DNA from: Clostridiales bacterium
GTDB lineage: Bacteria; Bacillota; Clostridia; Christensenellales; Aristaeellaceae
Length of the DNA: 64,000 nucleotides
Direction: 5' to 3'
NCBI GenBank assembly: GCA_012837525.1
Contig: DUQZ01000024.1
Span: 1-64,000, forward strand
The notes under the pieces were generated by a model, which was given only the letters and a program-made list of their open reading frames with translations, searched no databases and was not told the origin of the DNA. The position numbers and the translations under genes were made by a program. Shown piece by piece: positions 33,636 through 42,797 of this stretch; the first letter of the stretch is position 1, and the number at the start of each line of letters is the position of its first letter.

Positions 33636-35888
33636 TCAGTCCGCTATGTGTACGCTAACTCCTTCCATGTTGTGCAGCACCACTTCAAACGGCTTGGCGG
33701 AATCAGTTTTTACATGCAGGGTATCCCCCGCCCTGGACAGTTCAAACACCGCGGAGGTCTGGCCAGAAAGGTCGGGGATGCGGACGGTGACTGATTTGCC
33801 GTCCTCAATGGAGAAGGCGTGCAGGGTGAGGCCATCCAGATAGTCGTAATCCGGCCGGCTGTCTATGCTGCCCATCGGGATGACGGCATTGGGCCGCGCC
33901 ATCAACGGCAGGGACATGAAGCCGTGCTGCTCCCTGTGCCAGCCGGCGCCAGTTACCACCCGGTTATCCAGCAAATTGACCCACGCGCCATCAGGCAGGT
34001 AGTATTCCACCTCCCCGGACTTTGTAAACACGGGCGCCACCAGCAGGTTTTCGCCCAGCATGTACTGGCGGTCCAGCATCTGGGCGGTTAAATCCTCCGG
34101 GAATTCCATCATCATGGGCCGCAGCATGGGGATGCCCTGCTCGTGCGCCTCTACCGCGGCCGCGAACAGATAGGGCATCAGCCGGCACTTGAGCCGGGTA
34201 AAATGCCGCAGCACGTCCACGGATTCCTCATCAAACAGCCAGGGCACCCGGTAGCTGGAGGAGCCGTGCAGGCGGCTGTGGCTGGATAGTAAGCCAAAGG
34301 CGGACCAGCGCTTGTAGACATCCGCCGGCGCGGTCTGCTCAAAGCCGGAGATGTCATGGCTCCAAAAGCCAAAGCCGCAGTGCGCGAGCGACAGGCCGCC
34401 GCGCAGCGTTTCCGCCATGGAGACGTAGGTGGCGCTGCAATCCCCGCCCCAGTGCGCCGGGAAGCGCTGCCCGCCCGCCGTCGCGCTGCGCGCGAACAGA
34501 ACAGCCTCCCCCTCGCCGCGCACTTCCTTGATGGTGTCAAACACCAGCTTGTTGTACAGGTAGGAATAATAATTGTGCATGCGCAAAGGTTCGCTGCCGT
34601 CATGATAGGTGACGCCCTTCACCGGGATGCGCTCACCAAAATCGGTTTTGAAGCAGTCCACACCCTGGTTGAGCAAGCGCTTCAGGTGCCCCGCGTACCA
34701 GGCGCAGGCGTCCGGGTTGGTGAAATCCACAATGGCCATGCCCGCCTGCCACAGGTCAGACTGCCAGACGCTGCCATCGGTCTTTTTGATGAAGTAGCCC
34801 TTCTTGAGCCCCTCATCAAACAGGTCCCCCGCCTGAGCGATGTAGGGGTTGATCCACACGCAGATCTTGATGCCCTTGTCGTGATAGCGTGTAAGCATGC
34901 CCTCCGGATCCGGGAAGGTGGCGGGGTCCCACACAAAATCCGTCCAGTGCAAGCCGCGCATCCAGTGGCAATCAAAGTGGAAGACGGAGAGCGGGATATC
35001 CCGCGCCGCCATGCCGTCGATGAAGTGGTTGACCGTCTCCTCATCATACTCGGTGGTGAAGCTGGTGGACAGCCACAAGCCAAAGGACCAGGCTGGCGGC
35101 AACGCGGGGCGGCCTGTGAGCGCGGTATAGCGCGCCAGCACCTGCTTGGGGTGCGGACCATAAATGAGGTAGTAGCGCAGCGTTTCGCCGGGGACGGAGA
35201 ACTGCACCCGCTCCACCTTTTCACTGCCAATTTCAAAGGAGACATCGGCCGTATCATCCACCAGCACGCCGTAGCCGCGGTTGGTCATATAAAAGGGCAC
35301 AGTTTTGTAGGCCTGTTCGCTGGCCGTGCCGCCATCCGCGTTCCAGATGTCCACTGTCTGCCCGTTTTTTAGATAGGGCGTGAAATACTCGCCCAGGCCA
35401 TAGACCCACTCGCCCACATCCAGCATCAGGGAATCGGACAGATAGGTCCTGCCCGTTTCCTTGTTGAGGGCATGCGCCATGCCATGATAGCCGCTGGTGG
35501 TGAGCGGTTTGCCATCCGCCAAAAAATCAACCTGCCAGCCAGCGCTTGCATCAATTTGCGCGGCCAGCGCGCCGCTTTGGATGCGCCAGGTATCCCCTTC
35601 CTGGCTGATGTCCGCCGGGATCTGGGCGCGGTTCATCTCAAACACCGGCCGGTTGGGCAAGGCGCCCTTGAAATGCGTCACCTGCACGCACAGGACGCCT
35701 TCCATGGGGGTGGACAGCTCCACCTCCAGGGTGGGCATGTTTAGGGCTGCGCCCTTGTTGCCGCGCACATGCCGGGTGGCCGCCAGGATGGTCAGGCGCT
35801 TGTCGTCCGCCTTGACCTGGTAGACCTCCGTGGCGTAGTTCATGTCAAACTCGAGCCGAATCAGCCAGTATCCATCGGTAAACTTCAT
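33636..35888 (-). CDS. yicI: GH31 alpha-xylosidase, YicI-like
   Basis: 750 residues without a signal peptide. The catalytic nucleophile motif FKTDFGERIP places D416, and HWGGDCSATY places the acid/base at D483 by my count; both agree with YicI (772 residues). SVFHFDCHWMRG and ICVWINPYIAQ are further GH31 landmarks, and the Cys/Trp pattern of the first favours xylosidase over glucosidase. It should release alpha-xylose from isoprimeverose-like oligosaccharides inside the cell, after import by the neighbouring symporter. Confidence 0.93.
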   Translation of the reverse strand: MKFTDGYWLIRLEFDMNYATEVYQVKADDKRLTILAATRHVRGNKGAALNMPTLEVELSTPMEGVLCVQVTHFKGALPNRPVFEMNRAQIPADISQEGDTWRIQSGALAAQIDASAGWQVDFLADGKPLTTSGYHGMAHALNKETGRTYLSDSLMLDVGEWVYGLGEYFTPYLKNGQTVDIWNADGGTASEQAYKTVPFYMTNRGYGVLVDDTADVSFEIGSEKVERVQFSVPGETLRYYLIYGPHPKQVLARYTALTGRPALPPAWSFGLWLSTSFTTEYDEETVNHFIDGMAARDIPLSVFHFDCHWMRGLHWTDFVWDPATFPDPEGMLTRYHDKGIKICVWINPYIAQAGDLFDEGLKKGYFIKKTDGSVWQSDLWQAGMAIVDFTNPDACAWYAGHLKRLLNQGVDCFKTDFGERIPVKGVTYHDGSEPLRMHNYYSYLYNKLVFDTIKEVRGEGEAVLFARSATAGGQRFPAHWGGDCSATYVSMAETLRGGLSLAHCGFGFWSHDISGFEQTAPADVYKRWSAFGLLSSHSRLHGSSSYRVPWLFDEESVDVLRHFTRLKCRLMPYLFAAAVEAHEQGIPMLRPMMMEFPEDLTAQMLDRQYMLGENLLVAPVFTKSGEVEYYLPDGAWVNLLDNRVVTGAGWHREQHGFMSLPLMARPNAVIPMGSIDSRPDYDYLDGLTLHAFSIEDGKSVTVRIPDLSGQTSAVFELSRAGDTLHVKTDSAKPFEVVLHNMEGVSVHIAD

Positions 35889-35918
35889 TCTTCTTCCTCT
35901 GTTTTCAAATATTTGTGT

Positions 35919-36413
35919 TTATTGCTGCCAGTATTCTGCCACCGCGCCGCCAATGCCCATCACAGGGTCGGTATCCGGCAGGCGCGCCGCTTTGGCTGCC
36001 GCCTTCAGGCGCTCATACTCCCGCGTGTCCCCGCGCTGCAAATCCGGTGACTGCCCCTTGGGGTAGGCGCCAACAACCTGGAAATCCCCTGAGGCCTTGA
36101 TGAGCTGATGCCCCACTCCCGCGGGCAAAAGCACGGCGTCGCCCTTCTCGACCCTTACTTCCACACCCTCCGGGCCGCCCAGTTTGAGCCGCGCCCAGCC
36201 GGAGATACAGCCCAGCGCCTCATGTGCTTTGGCGTGGTAGTGATGGAAGTTGTACACACCATTGACCCACAAGCCTGTCCAGCCATTTTGCCGAAACAGG
36301 TTTTCAAAGGGAGCGTCTTGTCCTTCATATACCTGCTGATATACCAAAACCGGCAAGGCGGAATTGGGAAACGGCGGTAATTCCTTAATATACAAGGTGC
36401 TTACCTGCTTCAT
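35919..36413 (-). CDS. Cupin-domain protein, YjlB-like
   Basis: 164 residues, starting behind TAGGAGGCGCC. The single cupin barrel shows NFHHYHAKAHEALGCISGWARLKLGG (metal-binding His residues H-HYHAKAHE) and KGDAVLLPAGVGHQLI as the second motif. The pattern is that of the YjlB family, whose activity is not established. It heads the pentoside operon, 30 bp before the GH31 gene, so a sugar mutarotase or sensing role is plausible but unproven. Confidence 0.85.
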   Translation of the reverse strand: MKQVSTLYIKELPPFPNSALPVLVYQQVYEGQDAPFENLFRQNGWTGLWVNGVYNFHHYHAKAHEALGCISGWARLKLGGPEGVEVRVEKGDAVLLPAGVGHQLIKASGDFQVVGAYPKGQSPDLQRGDTREYERLKAAAKAARLPDTDPVMGIGGAVAEYWQQ

Positions 36414-36495
36414 AGGCGCCTCCTATCCATTTGAATAAATCAAGTATAACGCCTTTTACAACAATATGGAAGGTATGGCAGATTTGATACCATCT

Positions 36496-36523
36496 AAAAA
36501 CAACGCGCCGGGTGTGTGCGTTG
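36496..36523 (-). terminator. Intrinsic terminator of the hydrogenase/ABC operon
   Basis: On the minus strand CAACGC (36523-36518) pairs with GCGTTG (36506-36501) and is followed by five T residues (36500-36496). The stem is short, so some read-through into the cupin operon is possible. Confidence 0.6.
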
Positions 36524-36541
36524 TGAGGGTATCGATTGTTC

Positions 36542-37123
36542 TTAAAGGATTGCCGGCAGTTGGACGATGTGCGCTTCCATCAGCTCGGCCTCATGCGGGT
36601 CATGGGTCACCAACACCACGGTTTTTCCATGGCTGTAGCGCCGGATGACTTCAGCCGTCCTGGCGCGGGTATCCGCGTCCAAGCCTTTGAACGGCTCATC
36701 CAACAGGAGCAGCTCATAGTCCGCCGCGAGGGCGCGGGCGATGGCGACCCTGCGCCGCATGCCGCCGCTGAAGTCGCGCACCGGCTTGTGCCCTTCCCCC
36801 GCCAGGCCCAATTCCCCCAGCAACCGCAGCAAGCCGGCGTCCTGCCCGCCGCCGGTAATCAGCCGCAGGTTGCCCAGCCCTGTGAGGGCGGGCAGCAGCC
36901 TGTCCTCCTGGAAGACCACGCTTTGGGGGTGGATGGTCTGCACGCTGCCGCTGTCGGGCACAATGAGCCCCATCAGCAGGTTAAGCAGGGTGGTCTTGCC
37001 ACTGCCGGAGGGCCCCATCAAACAGGACACTTGCCCAACGGGCAGATCCAGGCTGAAATCTGACAGCACCACCTGCGCGCCAAAGCGCTTGGTGACATGA
37101 TGAAAGCGCAGCGTGTTACTCAT
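36542..37123 (-). CDS. ABC transporter ATP-binding protein, NitT/TauT type
   Basis: 193 residues, shorter than the usual 240-260 because the C-terminal extension is absent. Walker A is MGPSGSGKTTLLN, the signature DFSGGMRRRVAIARAL, Walker B LLLLDEPFKGLD, and the H-loop LVTHDPHEA. The start overlaps the permease stop by 4 bases. It powers the transporter made with the two upstream genes. Confidence 0.93.
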   Translation of the reverse strand: MSNTLRFHHVTKRFGAQVVLSDFSLDLPVGQVSCLMGPSGSGKTTLLNLLMGLIVPDSGSVQTIHPQSVVFQEDRLLPALTGLGNLRLITGGGQDAGLLRLLGELGLAGEGHKPVRDFSGGMRRRVAIARALAADYELLLLDEPFKGLDADTRARTAEVIRRYSHGKTVVLVTHDPHEAELMEAHIVQLPAIL

Positions 37124-37893
37124 AAACGCTCCAGTCTGCGAAAGCCCATATCCATCAACCGCTTGACCAGCGCGCTGGCAAGCAGGCTGAGCGCCACGAT
37201 GATGATGGTCCAGGCGAACAAATCCGCCGTGTAATAATTGACCTTCACGCGGTAGAGCGCTTCGCCGATGGTGCCGTTTGGAATACCGATGACCTCCGCC
37301 GCGATGCCGCTTTTAAAGCACAGCCCGAGGGCCGTGACAGCGCCCGCGCGCAGGTAGGGCATCATCTGCGGAAGGTTGATGTAGAACAGCCGCCGGAAGA
37401 AGGGCACCCGAAACACCGTCGCCATCTGCCCCAGCTTGGGATCGCGGTTTTTGATGCCCTCCAGCAAGTTGAGGTAAATGACCGGAAAGCCAATCACAAA
37501 GGCGATGAGGGTGGACAGCCAGCGCGTGGACACCAGGATGATGGCCAGAATGACGAAGCTCGCCACCGGCACTGAGCGCGCGGCGGACACCAGCGGGGCG
37601 GCCAACTCCTTCACCAGCACGGATTTGTGCGCGCCGGCAGCCAAAAGCAGCGCCGCGACCAGGCTGGCCAAAAAGCCCAGCAGGATCCGGAGGGTGGACG
37701 TCAAGGCAGCCTGATAAGTATCTCCTTTGAGCAATAGCCTGGCCAGACTGTTCAAAACGCGAAGCGGTGAGGCGAGTAAAAACTCATGCCCCACCGCGAT
37801 GGCGGCAAACTGCCACACGACCAGCCAAAACAGGATGGCCAGCAGGCGGTATGCCCGGTTTTTTATTTTAGGGGAGGTAATAGAAGTCATCAT
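37120..37893 (-). CDS. ABC transporter permease, NitT/TauT type
   Basis: About 257 residues from the ATG pair at 37893/37890, which lies inside the end of the binding-protein gene (about 25 bp overlap), so translation is coupled. Six membrane segments are seen. The EAA-like loop reads ATVFRVPFFRRLFYINLPQMMPY, typical of SsuC/TauC/ThiX permeases. No typical ribosome site precedes either ATG. Confidence 0.88.
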   Translation of the reverse strand: MMTSITSPKIKNRAYRLLAILFWLVVWQFAAIAVGHEFLLASPLRVLNSLARLLLKGDTYQAALTSTLRILLGFLASLVAALLLAAGAHKSVLVKELAAPLVSAARSVPVASFVILAIILVSTRWLSTLIAFVIGFPVIYLNLLEGIKNRDPKLGQMATVFRVPFFRRLFYINLPQMMPYLRAGAVTALGLCFKSGIAAEVIGIPNGTIGEALYRVKVNYYTADLFAWTIIIVALSLLASALVKRLMDMGFRRLERL

Positions 37894-38809
37894 CGGGCAG
37901 GCTGCCGCCTGTCGTCTGGGGGTTTTGATCAAACAGCATCTGATAAAATGGGGTCAGCATGGATTTCATCTCTTCCCCCTTAACAAAGGAGATGCTGCAG
38001 TGCGGCAGGGCTTTTTCCGCCATGGGCGCCGCGAAGATGTCAAACTCCCCAATCAAAGCCGCGGCCTCTTTCACATTGGCGTTGACATAGGCGACAGAGG
38101 CTTCGTAGTCGCCCAGGAAGTCAGCAAGGGCATCACCATGCTGCGCGATGACGTCCTGCCGGGCGACGGTGACGCCGGTGATCAGCGTGCCCTGGCCCAG
38201 GGCTTCCCATTCCTGGTTCAAATCCAGCGCGACCTTGATATCCGGGCTTTTGCTTTGCGCGATGGTGACAAAGGGCTGGGGCAGCAGCGCCACGCCTGTT
38301 TCATCGGCCATGAGCGCGGCCAGTACCTCGGCGTGCTCGGCCTTCCATTCCACGGTGATGTCACCGATGCCGGCGGAAGTGAGCAGGTGGTTTAAGACAT
38401 ATTCCGGCGTGGACGCCTTGCCGCTGGCGTAGAGGGTGCGGCCCTTTAAATCTGCCAGGGTCTTCACGCTCTCGCCCCGCTCCACGATGTACAGCACGCC
38501 CAGGGTGTTCACATTCACCACCTTAATGGCGCCTTTGCTGTTGGCGTACAGGATGGCCGCCAGGTTAACCGGCACGCAGGCCAGGTCCAGTTCGCCCTTC
38601 ATCAGGGAGGGCACCAGGGCATCCGGGCTACCAAAGAGGGTGAAGGCATAGTTGTCCTTGCCCTCGTTGTCCTTCATCATTTTGACCAGGCCCATGGCCG
38701 TCGGCCCTTTGAGAGCGCCTATGCGCAAGGCTTCCTGTCCCTCTGCGAAGGCCAGGCTCAGGCCCAGCATCAGCACCAGGGCCAGCAGCAGACTGAAGCA
38801 TTTTTTCAT
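37868..38809 (-). CDS. ABC transporter substrate-binding protein, NMT1/SsuA-like
   Basis: 313 residues with a Sec signal peptide (MKKCFSLLLALVLMLGLSLAFA, cut before EGQEAL) and no lipobox: the only early Cys is C4, before the hydrophobic core. The mature part (LRIGALKGPTAMGLVKMM, SLMKGELDLACVPVNLAA, LKGRTLYASGKASTPEYVL) is a type 2 periplasmic-binding fold like those that bind sulfonates, nitrate or thiamine precursors. It follows hydA after 15 bp behind AAGGGAGAG and belongs to the hydrogenase operon. The ligand is unknown; something needed by the hydrogenase, or a redox nutrient, is a reasonable guess. Confidence 0.85.
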   Translation of the reverse strand: MKKCFSLLLALVLMLGLSLAFAEGQEALRIGALKGPTAMGLVKMMKDNEGKDNYAFTLFGSPDALVPSLMKGELDLACVPVNLAAILYANSKGAIKVVNVNTLGVLYIVERGESVKTLADLKGRTLYASGKASTPEYVLNHLLTSAGIGDITVEWKAEHAEVLAALMADETGVALLPQPFVTIAQSKSPDIKVALDLNQEWEALGQGTLITGVTVARQDVIAQHGDALADFLGDYEASVAYVNANVKEAAALIGEFDIFAAPMAEKALPHCSISFVKGEEMKSMLTPFYQMLFDQNPQTTGGSLPDDDFYYLP

Positions 38810-38824
38810 GGATTTCTCTCCCTT

Positions 38825-40597
38825 TTATGCAGTGGTCGTCTCTTCAACCGGGTGCTTGTACTTAGGCCGCGGCGTGTAATGGGTGTGCAGCAGGTAATGC
38901 GCCCGCTTGCTGCCCTGCTCGCCCAAGAACTCCTTGTACAGGCGCTGGATGCCCGGGTTTTCGTGGCTCTTGCGCTTCTTCATGCCCACATCGGCCTTGT
39001 AGAGGGCCTTGGCGCGCTCCACCCTGGGGTCGGTGCGCAGGCGGTCAATGGCCGATACCACGGGCTGGCCGCCGCCGTTGACGCAGCCGCCGGGGCAGCC
39101 CATGACCTCGATGAAGTGGAAGGTTTTCTCGCCGTTTTTGATCTGATCAAGCAGCGTCTTGGCGTTGGCGGTGCCGTGGACGGCCGCCACATGCAGGGTA
39201 AGGTCCCCGATTTTGATGTCGGCTTCCTTCACGCCTTTCAGGCCGCGTACCGCGTGGAAATCCAGGTCCTCCAGGGTTTCGCCGCTGATGGTCTCATAGG
39301 CGGTGCGCAGCGCGGCTTCCATCACGCCACCGGTGGCGCCAAAGATGGTGCCGGCGCCGGTGCTGTCGCCCAGGAGGGAGTCAAACTCCTCATCCGGCAG
39401 GCTCAAAAAATCAATGCCGTTTGATTTAATCATCCGGGCCAGTTCGCGCGTGGTGATGACGGCGTCCACATCCGGTGTGCCCATGGCGGACAGCTCCTCA
39501 CGCCCGGCCTCGATCTTCTTGGCGGTGCAGGGCATCACCGATACAACGGCGATGTTGCGGGAGGGGATGCCTGCCTTTTCGGCGTAATAGCTCTTGATGA
39601 TGGCGCCCATCATCTCATGCGGGGACTTGCAGGAGGACAGGTTGGGGATGAACTCGGGGTAGAAGGTCTCACAGAAGTTGATCCAGCCGGGTGAGCAGGA
39701 GGTGATCATGGGCAGAACACCCTTGTTTTGGATGCGCTCGATCAGCTCGTTGGCCTCCTCCATGATGGTGAGGTCGGCGGTGAAGTCGGTGTCAAACACC
39801 TGGTCAAAGCCCAGCCTGCGCAGGGCGGAGACCATCTTGCCGGTCACGTTGGTGCCCATGGGCAGGCCAAACTCCTCACCCAAGGCGGCGCGCACGGCCG
39901 GCGCGGTCTGCACCACCACGTGCTTGGTGGGGTCATGCAGCATGCGCCATACCGCGGGGGATTCTTCCTTCTCCCGCAGCGCGCCCACCGGGCAGGCGGC
40001 GATGCACTGGCCGCAGCCGATGCAGGCGGTGTCACTGAGGTGGGACTTGAAGGCGGACTGGATGCTGGTATCAAAGCCGCGGCCAACCGGGCCAATCACG
40101 CCCACAGCCTGTGTTTTGTAGCAGGTGGCCACGCAGCGGCGGCACACGATGCACTTGTCGTTGTCGCGCACAACGGCGGGCGACATGTCATCAATGGGGT
40201 GCTCCGTCCGCTTGCCGACAAAGGCGTCCGCGTCGGTGACTTCCAGCTCCTTGGACAGGCGCTGCAGTTCGCAGTTCTGGCTGCGCACGCAGGACAGGCA
40301 CTTCTTGTCGTGGTTGGAGAGGATCAATTCCAGCACGGTTTTGCGGGCGTGGCGCACGCGGCGGGTGTTGGTTTTGACGTCCATGCCCTCCGTCGCCGGC
40401 AGCACGCAGGCAGCCTGCAGGGTGCGGGCGCCGGTTTCCACCACGCACATGCGGCAGGCGCCGATCTCGTTGATCTCTTCCAGGAAGCACAGGGTGGGGA
40501 TGCGAATATGGGCCTTGCGAGCGGCGTCCAGCACCGTCGCGCCCTGCTCCACCTCCACCTTGATGCCATCGATGGTCAGCGTAATCATCTTGCTCAT
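38825..40597 (-). CDS. hydA: [FeFe] hydrogenase catalytic subunit, NAD-linked group A
   Basis: 590 residues from the ATG at 40597, behind GGAGGTTAAG. Domains in order: a plant-type [2Fe-2S] domain (C37, C48, C51, C64), a His-Cys cluster domain (H96, C100, C103, C109), two [4Fe-4S] clusters (CIVCRRCVATC and CIGCGQCIAAC), then the H-cluster domain with TSCSPGW, MPCTAKK and MGCPGGCVNGGGQP. All H-cluster ligands are present, so it should be active in H2 production or uptake. With HydB and HydC upstream it forms the trimeric NADH-dependent, probably electron-bifurcating, enzyme. Maturases HydE, HydF and HydG are not in the window. Confidence 0.97.
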   Translation of the reverse strand: MSKMITLTIDGIKVEVEQGATVLDAARKAHIRIPTLCFLEEINEIGACRMCVVETGARTLQAACVLPATEGMDVKTNTRRVRHARKTVLELILSNHDKKCLSCVRSQNCELQRLSKELEVTDADAFVGKRTEHPIDDMSPAVVRDNDKCIVCRRCVATCYKTQAVGVIGPVGRGFDTSIQSAFKSHLSDTACIGCGQCIAACPVGALREKEESPAVWRMLHDPTKHVVVQTAPAVRAALGEEFGLPMGTNVTGKMVSALRRLGFDQVFDTDFTADLTIMEEANELIERIQNKGVLPMITSCSPGWINFCETFYPEFIPNLSSCKSPHEMMGAIIKSYYAEKAGIPSRNIAVVSVMPCTAKKIEAGREELSAMGTPDVDAVITTRELARMIKSNGIDFLSLPDEEFDSLLGDSTGAGTIFGATGGVMEAALRTAYETISGETLEDLDFHAVRGLKGVKEADIKIGDLTLHVAAVHGTANAKTLLDQIKNGEKTFHFIEVMGCPGGCVNGGGQPVVSAIDRLRTDPRVERAKALYKADVGMKKRKSHENPGIQRLYKEFLGEQGSKRAHYLLHTHYTPRPKYKHPVEETTTA

Positions 40598-40608
40598 CTT
40601 AACCTCCA

Positions 40609-42402
40609 TTACACCTTGATGATGGCATCAAAGTGACATTTCTCGATGCAGGAATTGCATTTAATGCACTTGTCCACGTCAATCACGTGCTGCTCACGGG
40701 CGGTGCCTGTGATGGCGCCCACCGGGCACACGCGGGAGCAGGCGGTGCAGCCGCGGCATTTGCCGGTGATTTCCAGGTGCAGCAGCTCGCGGCAGTGGTG
40801 CGCGGGGCATCGTTTTTCCTTGATGTGGGCCTCATACTCCTCGCGGAAGTATTTGATGGTGGACAAAACGGGGTTGGGCGCGGTTTGGCCCAGGCCGCAC
40901 AATGCCGTGTCGCTGATGGACTCGGCCAGCGCTTCCAGGCGCTCCAGGTCGCCCTCCTCGCCCTTGCCTTCCACGATGCGCTCCAAAATTTCAAGCATGC
41001 GCTTGGTGCCTACGCGGCAGGGGGTGCACTTGCCGCAGGACTCATCCACGGTGAAGTCCAGGAAGAAGCGGGCGATGTCCACCATGCAGTTGTCCTCGTC
41101 CATGACGATCATGCCGCCGGAGCCCATCATGGAGCCGATCTCCACCAGGGAGTCGTACTCAATGGGCACGTCAATCAAACTTTCTGGGATGCAGCCGCCG
41201 GAGGGGCCGCCCGTTTGTACGGCCTTGAACTGCTTGCCGCCGGGGATGCCGCCGCCGATGTCATAAATGACCTGGCGCAGCGGGGTGCCCATGGATACCT
41301 CCACCAGACCCGTGTTGTTGATTTTGCCGCCCAGGGCAAACACCTTGGTGCCCGGGGAGCGCTTTGTGCCCATCGAGCGGAACCAGTCCGCGCCGTGGAT
41401 CAAGATCTGCGGGATATTGGCGTAGGTTTCCACGTTGTTGATGTTGGTGGGCAGGTTAAACAAGCCCTGGGTAGCCGGGAAGGGCGGTTTGGGCTTGGGC
41501 TCGCCGCGGTTGCCCTCGATGGAGGTCATCAGGGCCATTTCTTCGCCGCACACAAAGGCACCGGCGCCCAGGCGGATATGCACATCAAAGCTGAAATCCG
41601 TGCCCAGGATGTTCTTGCCAAGCAGGCCGTACTCCCGCGCCTGGTGGATGGCAATCTTCAAACGGTTGACCGCGATGGGGTACTCCGCGCGCACATAGAT
41701 ATAGCCCTCGTCCGCGCCAATCGCGTAGCCGCAGATGGCCATGGCTTCCAGCACGGAGTGCGGGTCGCCCTCCAGCACGGAGCGGTCCATGAACGCGCCG
41801 GGGTCGCCCTCGTCCGCGTTGCAGATAACATACTTTTTCTCGCTGGGCACATCCTTGCAAAACTGCCATTTCAGCCCCGTGGGGAAGCCGCCGCCGCCCC
41901 GGCCCCGAAGGCCCGATGCCTTGATGACATCCACCACTTCCTGGGGGCTCATCTTGGTGAGCGCGTCACCCAGGGCCTTGTAGCCGTCAAAGGCGATGTA
42001 CTCATCGATCTTCTCCGGGTCAATCACGCCGCAGTTGCGCAGGGCGATGCGGTCCTGGTGCTTGTAAAACTCGATGTCGTTGAGGGACTGGCCTTCCTCC
42101 ACCGCGTCTTCGGTGTGGTGGTAGACCAGATGGCGCACAATGCGGCCTTTGAGCATGTGCTCGGCCACGATCTCGTCCACGTCCTCCGCGCGCACGCGGG
42201 AGTAGAAGGTGCCCTCCGGGTACACGATGACCACCGGGCCGGCCTCGCACAGGCCGAAGCAGCCGGTCTTGACCAGGCTGACTTCCTTGTCCAGCTTGTG
42301 CAGCTTGAGCTGCTGCTCAAAGCGCTCCATCAGCGTTTCGGAGCCCGATGAGGTGCAGCCGGTGCCGCCGCAGACCAAAATATGTGAGCGATAGATAATC
42401 AT
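40609..42402 (-). CDS. hydB: HydB/NuoF-like NADH-binding hydrogenase subunit
   Basis: 597 residues. An N-terminal thioredoxin-like [2Fe-2S] domain (CGGTGCTSSG and CFGLCEAGPV) precedes the NuoF core with RGRGGGGFPTGLKWQF for FMN/NADH and GDPGAFMDRS. The N3-type cluster ligands are in ESCGKCTPCRVG. The C-terminus adds a two-[4Fe-4S] ferredoxin (CRGCTACSRVCPVG, CIKCNSCIEKCHFDAI). It accepts electrons from NADH and passes them to ferredoxin and HydA. A GGGAGACGC site precedes the ATG, which overlaps the upstream stop. Confidence 0.96.
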   Translation of the reverse strand: MIIYRSHILVCGGTGCTSSGSETLMERFEQQLKLHKLDKEVSLVKTGCFGLCEAGPVVIVYPEGTFYSRVRAEDVDEIVAEHMLKGRIVRHLVYHHTEDAVEEGQSLNDIEFYKHQDRIALRNCGVIDPEKIDEYIAFDGYKALGDALTKMSPQEVVDVIKASGLRGRGGGGFPTGLKWQFCKDVPSEKKYVICNADEGDPGAFMDRSVLEGDPHSVLEAMAICGYAIGADEGYIYVRAEYPIAVNRLKIAIHQAREYGLLGKNILGTDFSFDVHIRLGAGAFVCGEEMALMTSIEGNRGEPKPKPPFPATQGLFNLPTNINNVETYANIPQILIHGADWFRSMGTKRSPGTKVFALGGKINNTGLVEVSMGTPLRQVIYDIGGGIPGGKQFKAVQTGGPSGGCIPESLIDVPIEYDSLVEIGSMMGSGGMIVMDEDNCMVDIARFFLDFTVDESCGKCTPCRVGTKRMLEILERIVEGKGEEGDLERLEALAESISDTALCGLGQTAPNPVLSTIKYFREEYEAHIKEKRCPAHHCRELLHLEITGKCRGCTACSRVCPVGAITGTAREQHVIDVDKCIKCNSCIEKCHFDAIIKV

Positions 42403-42797
42403 TTTGCGTCTCCCTTCTCCGCGTCAAGGCCCTGGCTGGTGATGGTGAACTCCCGCACCGGGTTGCCGTTGACAATATGCTCAGATACGATGCGCGCCGC
42501 CTTTTTCTCGTCCAGGTTCACATAGGTGACCTTCTCCTGCCCGGGGACGAAGACGTCGGCCATGGGCTCAAAGCGGCAGGTGCCCACGCAGCCGGTTTGG
42601 GAGATGGTGACATGGTTCAGCTTGCGCTTGCTGGCCTCTGTCATAAACGCCATCATCACATTGCGCGCGCCTGCCGCGATGCCGCAGGTGGCCATGCCAA
42701 CCACAACGCGCACCTCGCTGCCCTTGTCCTCCCGCCGCAGGTTGATGCGCTGCAGGGTCTCCTGGCGGATCTGCTCCAGTTCCTGTAAGGATTTCAT
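42399..42797 (-). CDS. Thioredoxin-like [2Fe-2S] ferredoxin of the hydrogenase operon
   Basis: 132 residues. The cysteines in VVVGMATCGIAAGA and TGCVGTCRFEP give the four-Cys pattern of thioredoxin-like ferredoxins, here C-x4-type spacing reduced to ATCGIAAG and GCVGTC. The N-terminus ELEQIRQETLQRI is a short helix seen in its relatives beside Clostridia hydrogenases. It probably passes electrons between HydC and HydB. Start and stop overlap the neighbours by 4 bases each, showing tight coupling. Confidence 0.88.
   Translation of the reverse strand: MKSLQELEQIRQETLQRINLRREDKGSEVRVVVGMATCGIAAGARNVMMAFMTEASKRKLNHVTISQTGCVGTCRFEPMADVFVPGQEKVTYVNLDEKKAARIVSEHIVNGNPVREFTITSQGLDAEKGDAK

Noticed and set aside
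40633-42351. Long open frame of 572 codons opposite hydB
   Set aside because: It is a GC-rich antisense shadow; its product has no recognisable motif, while the minus strand encodes a complete HydB with all cluster ligands.
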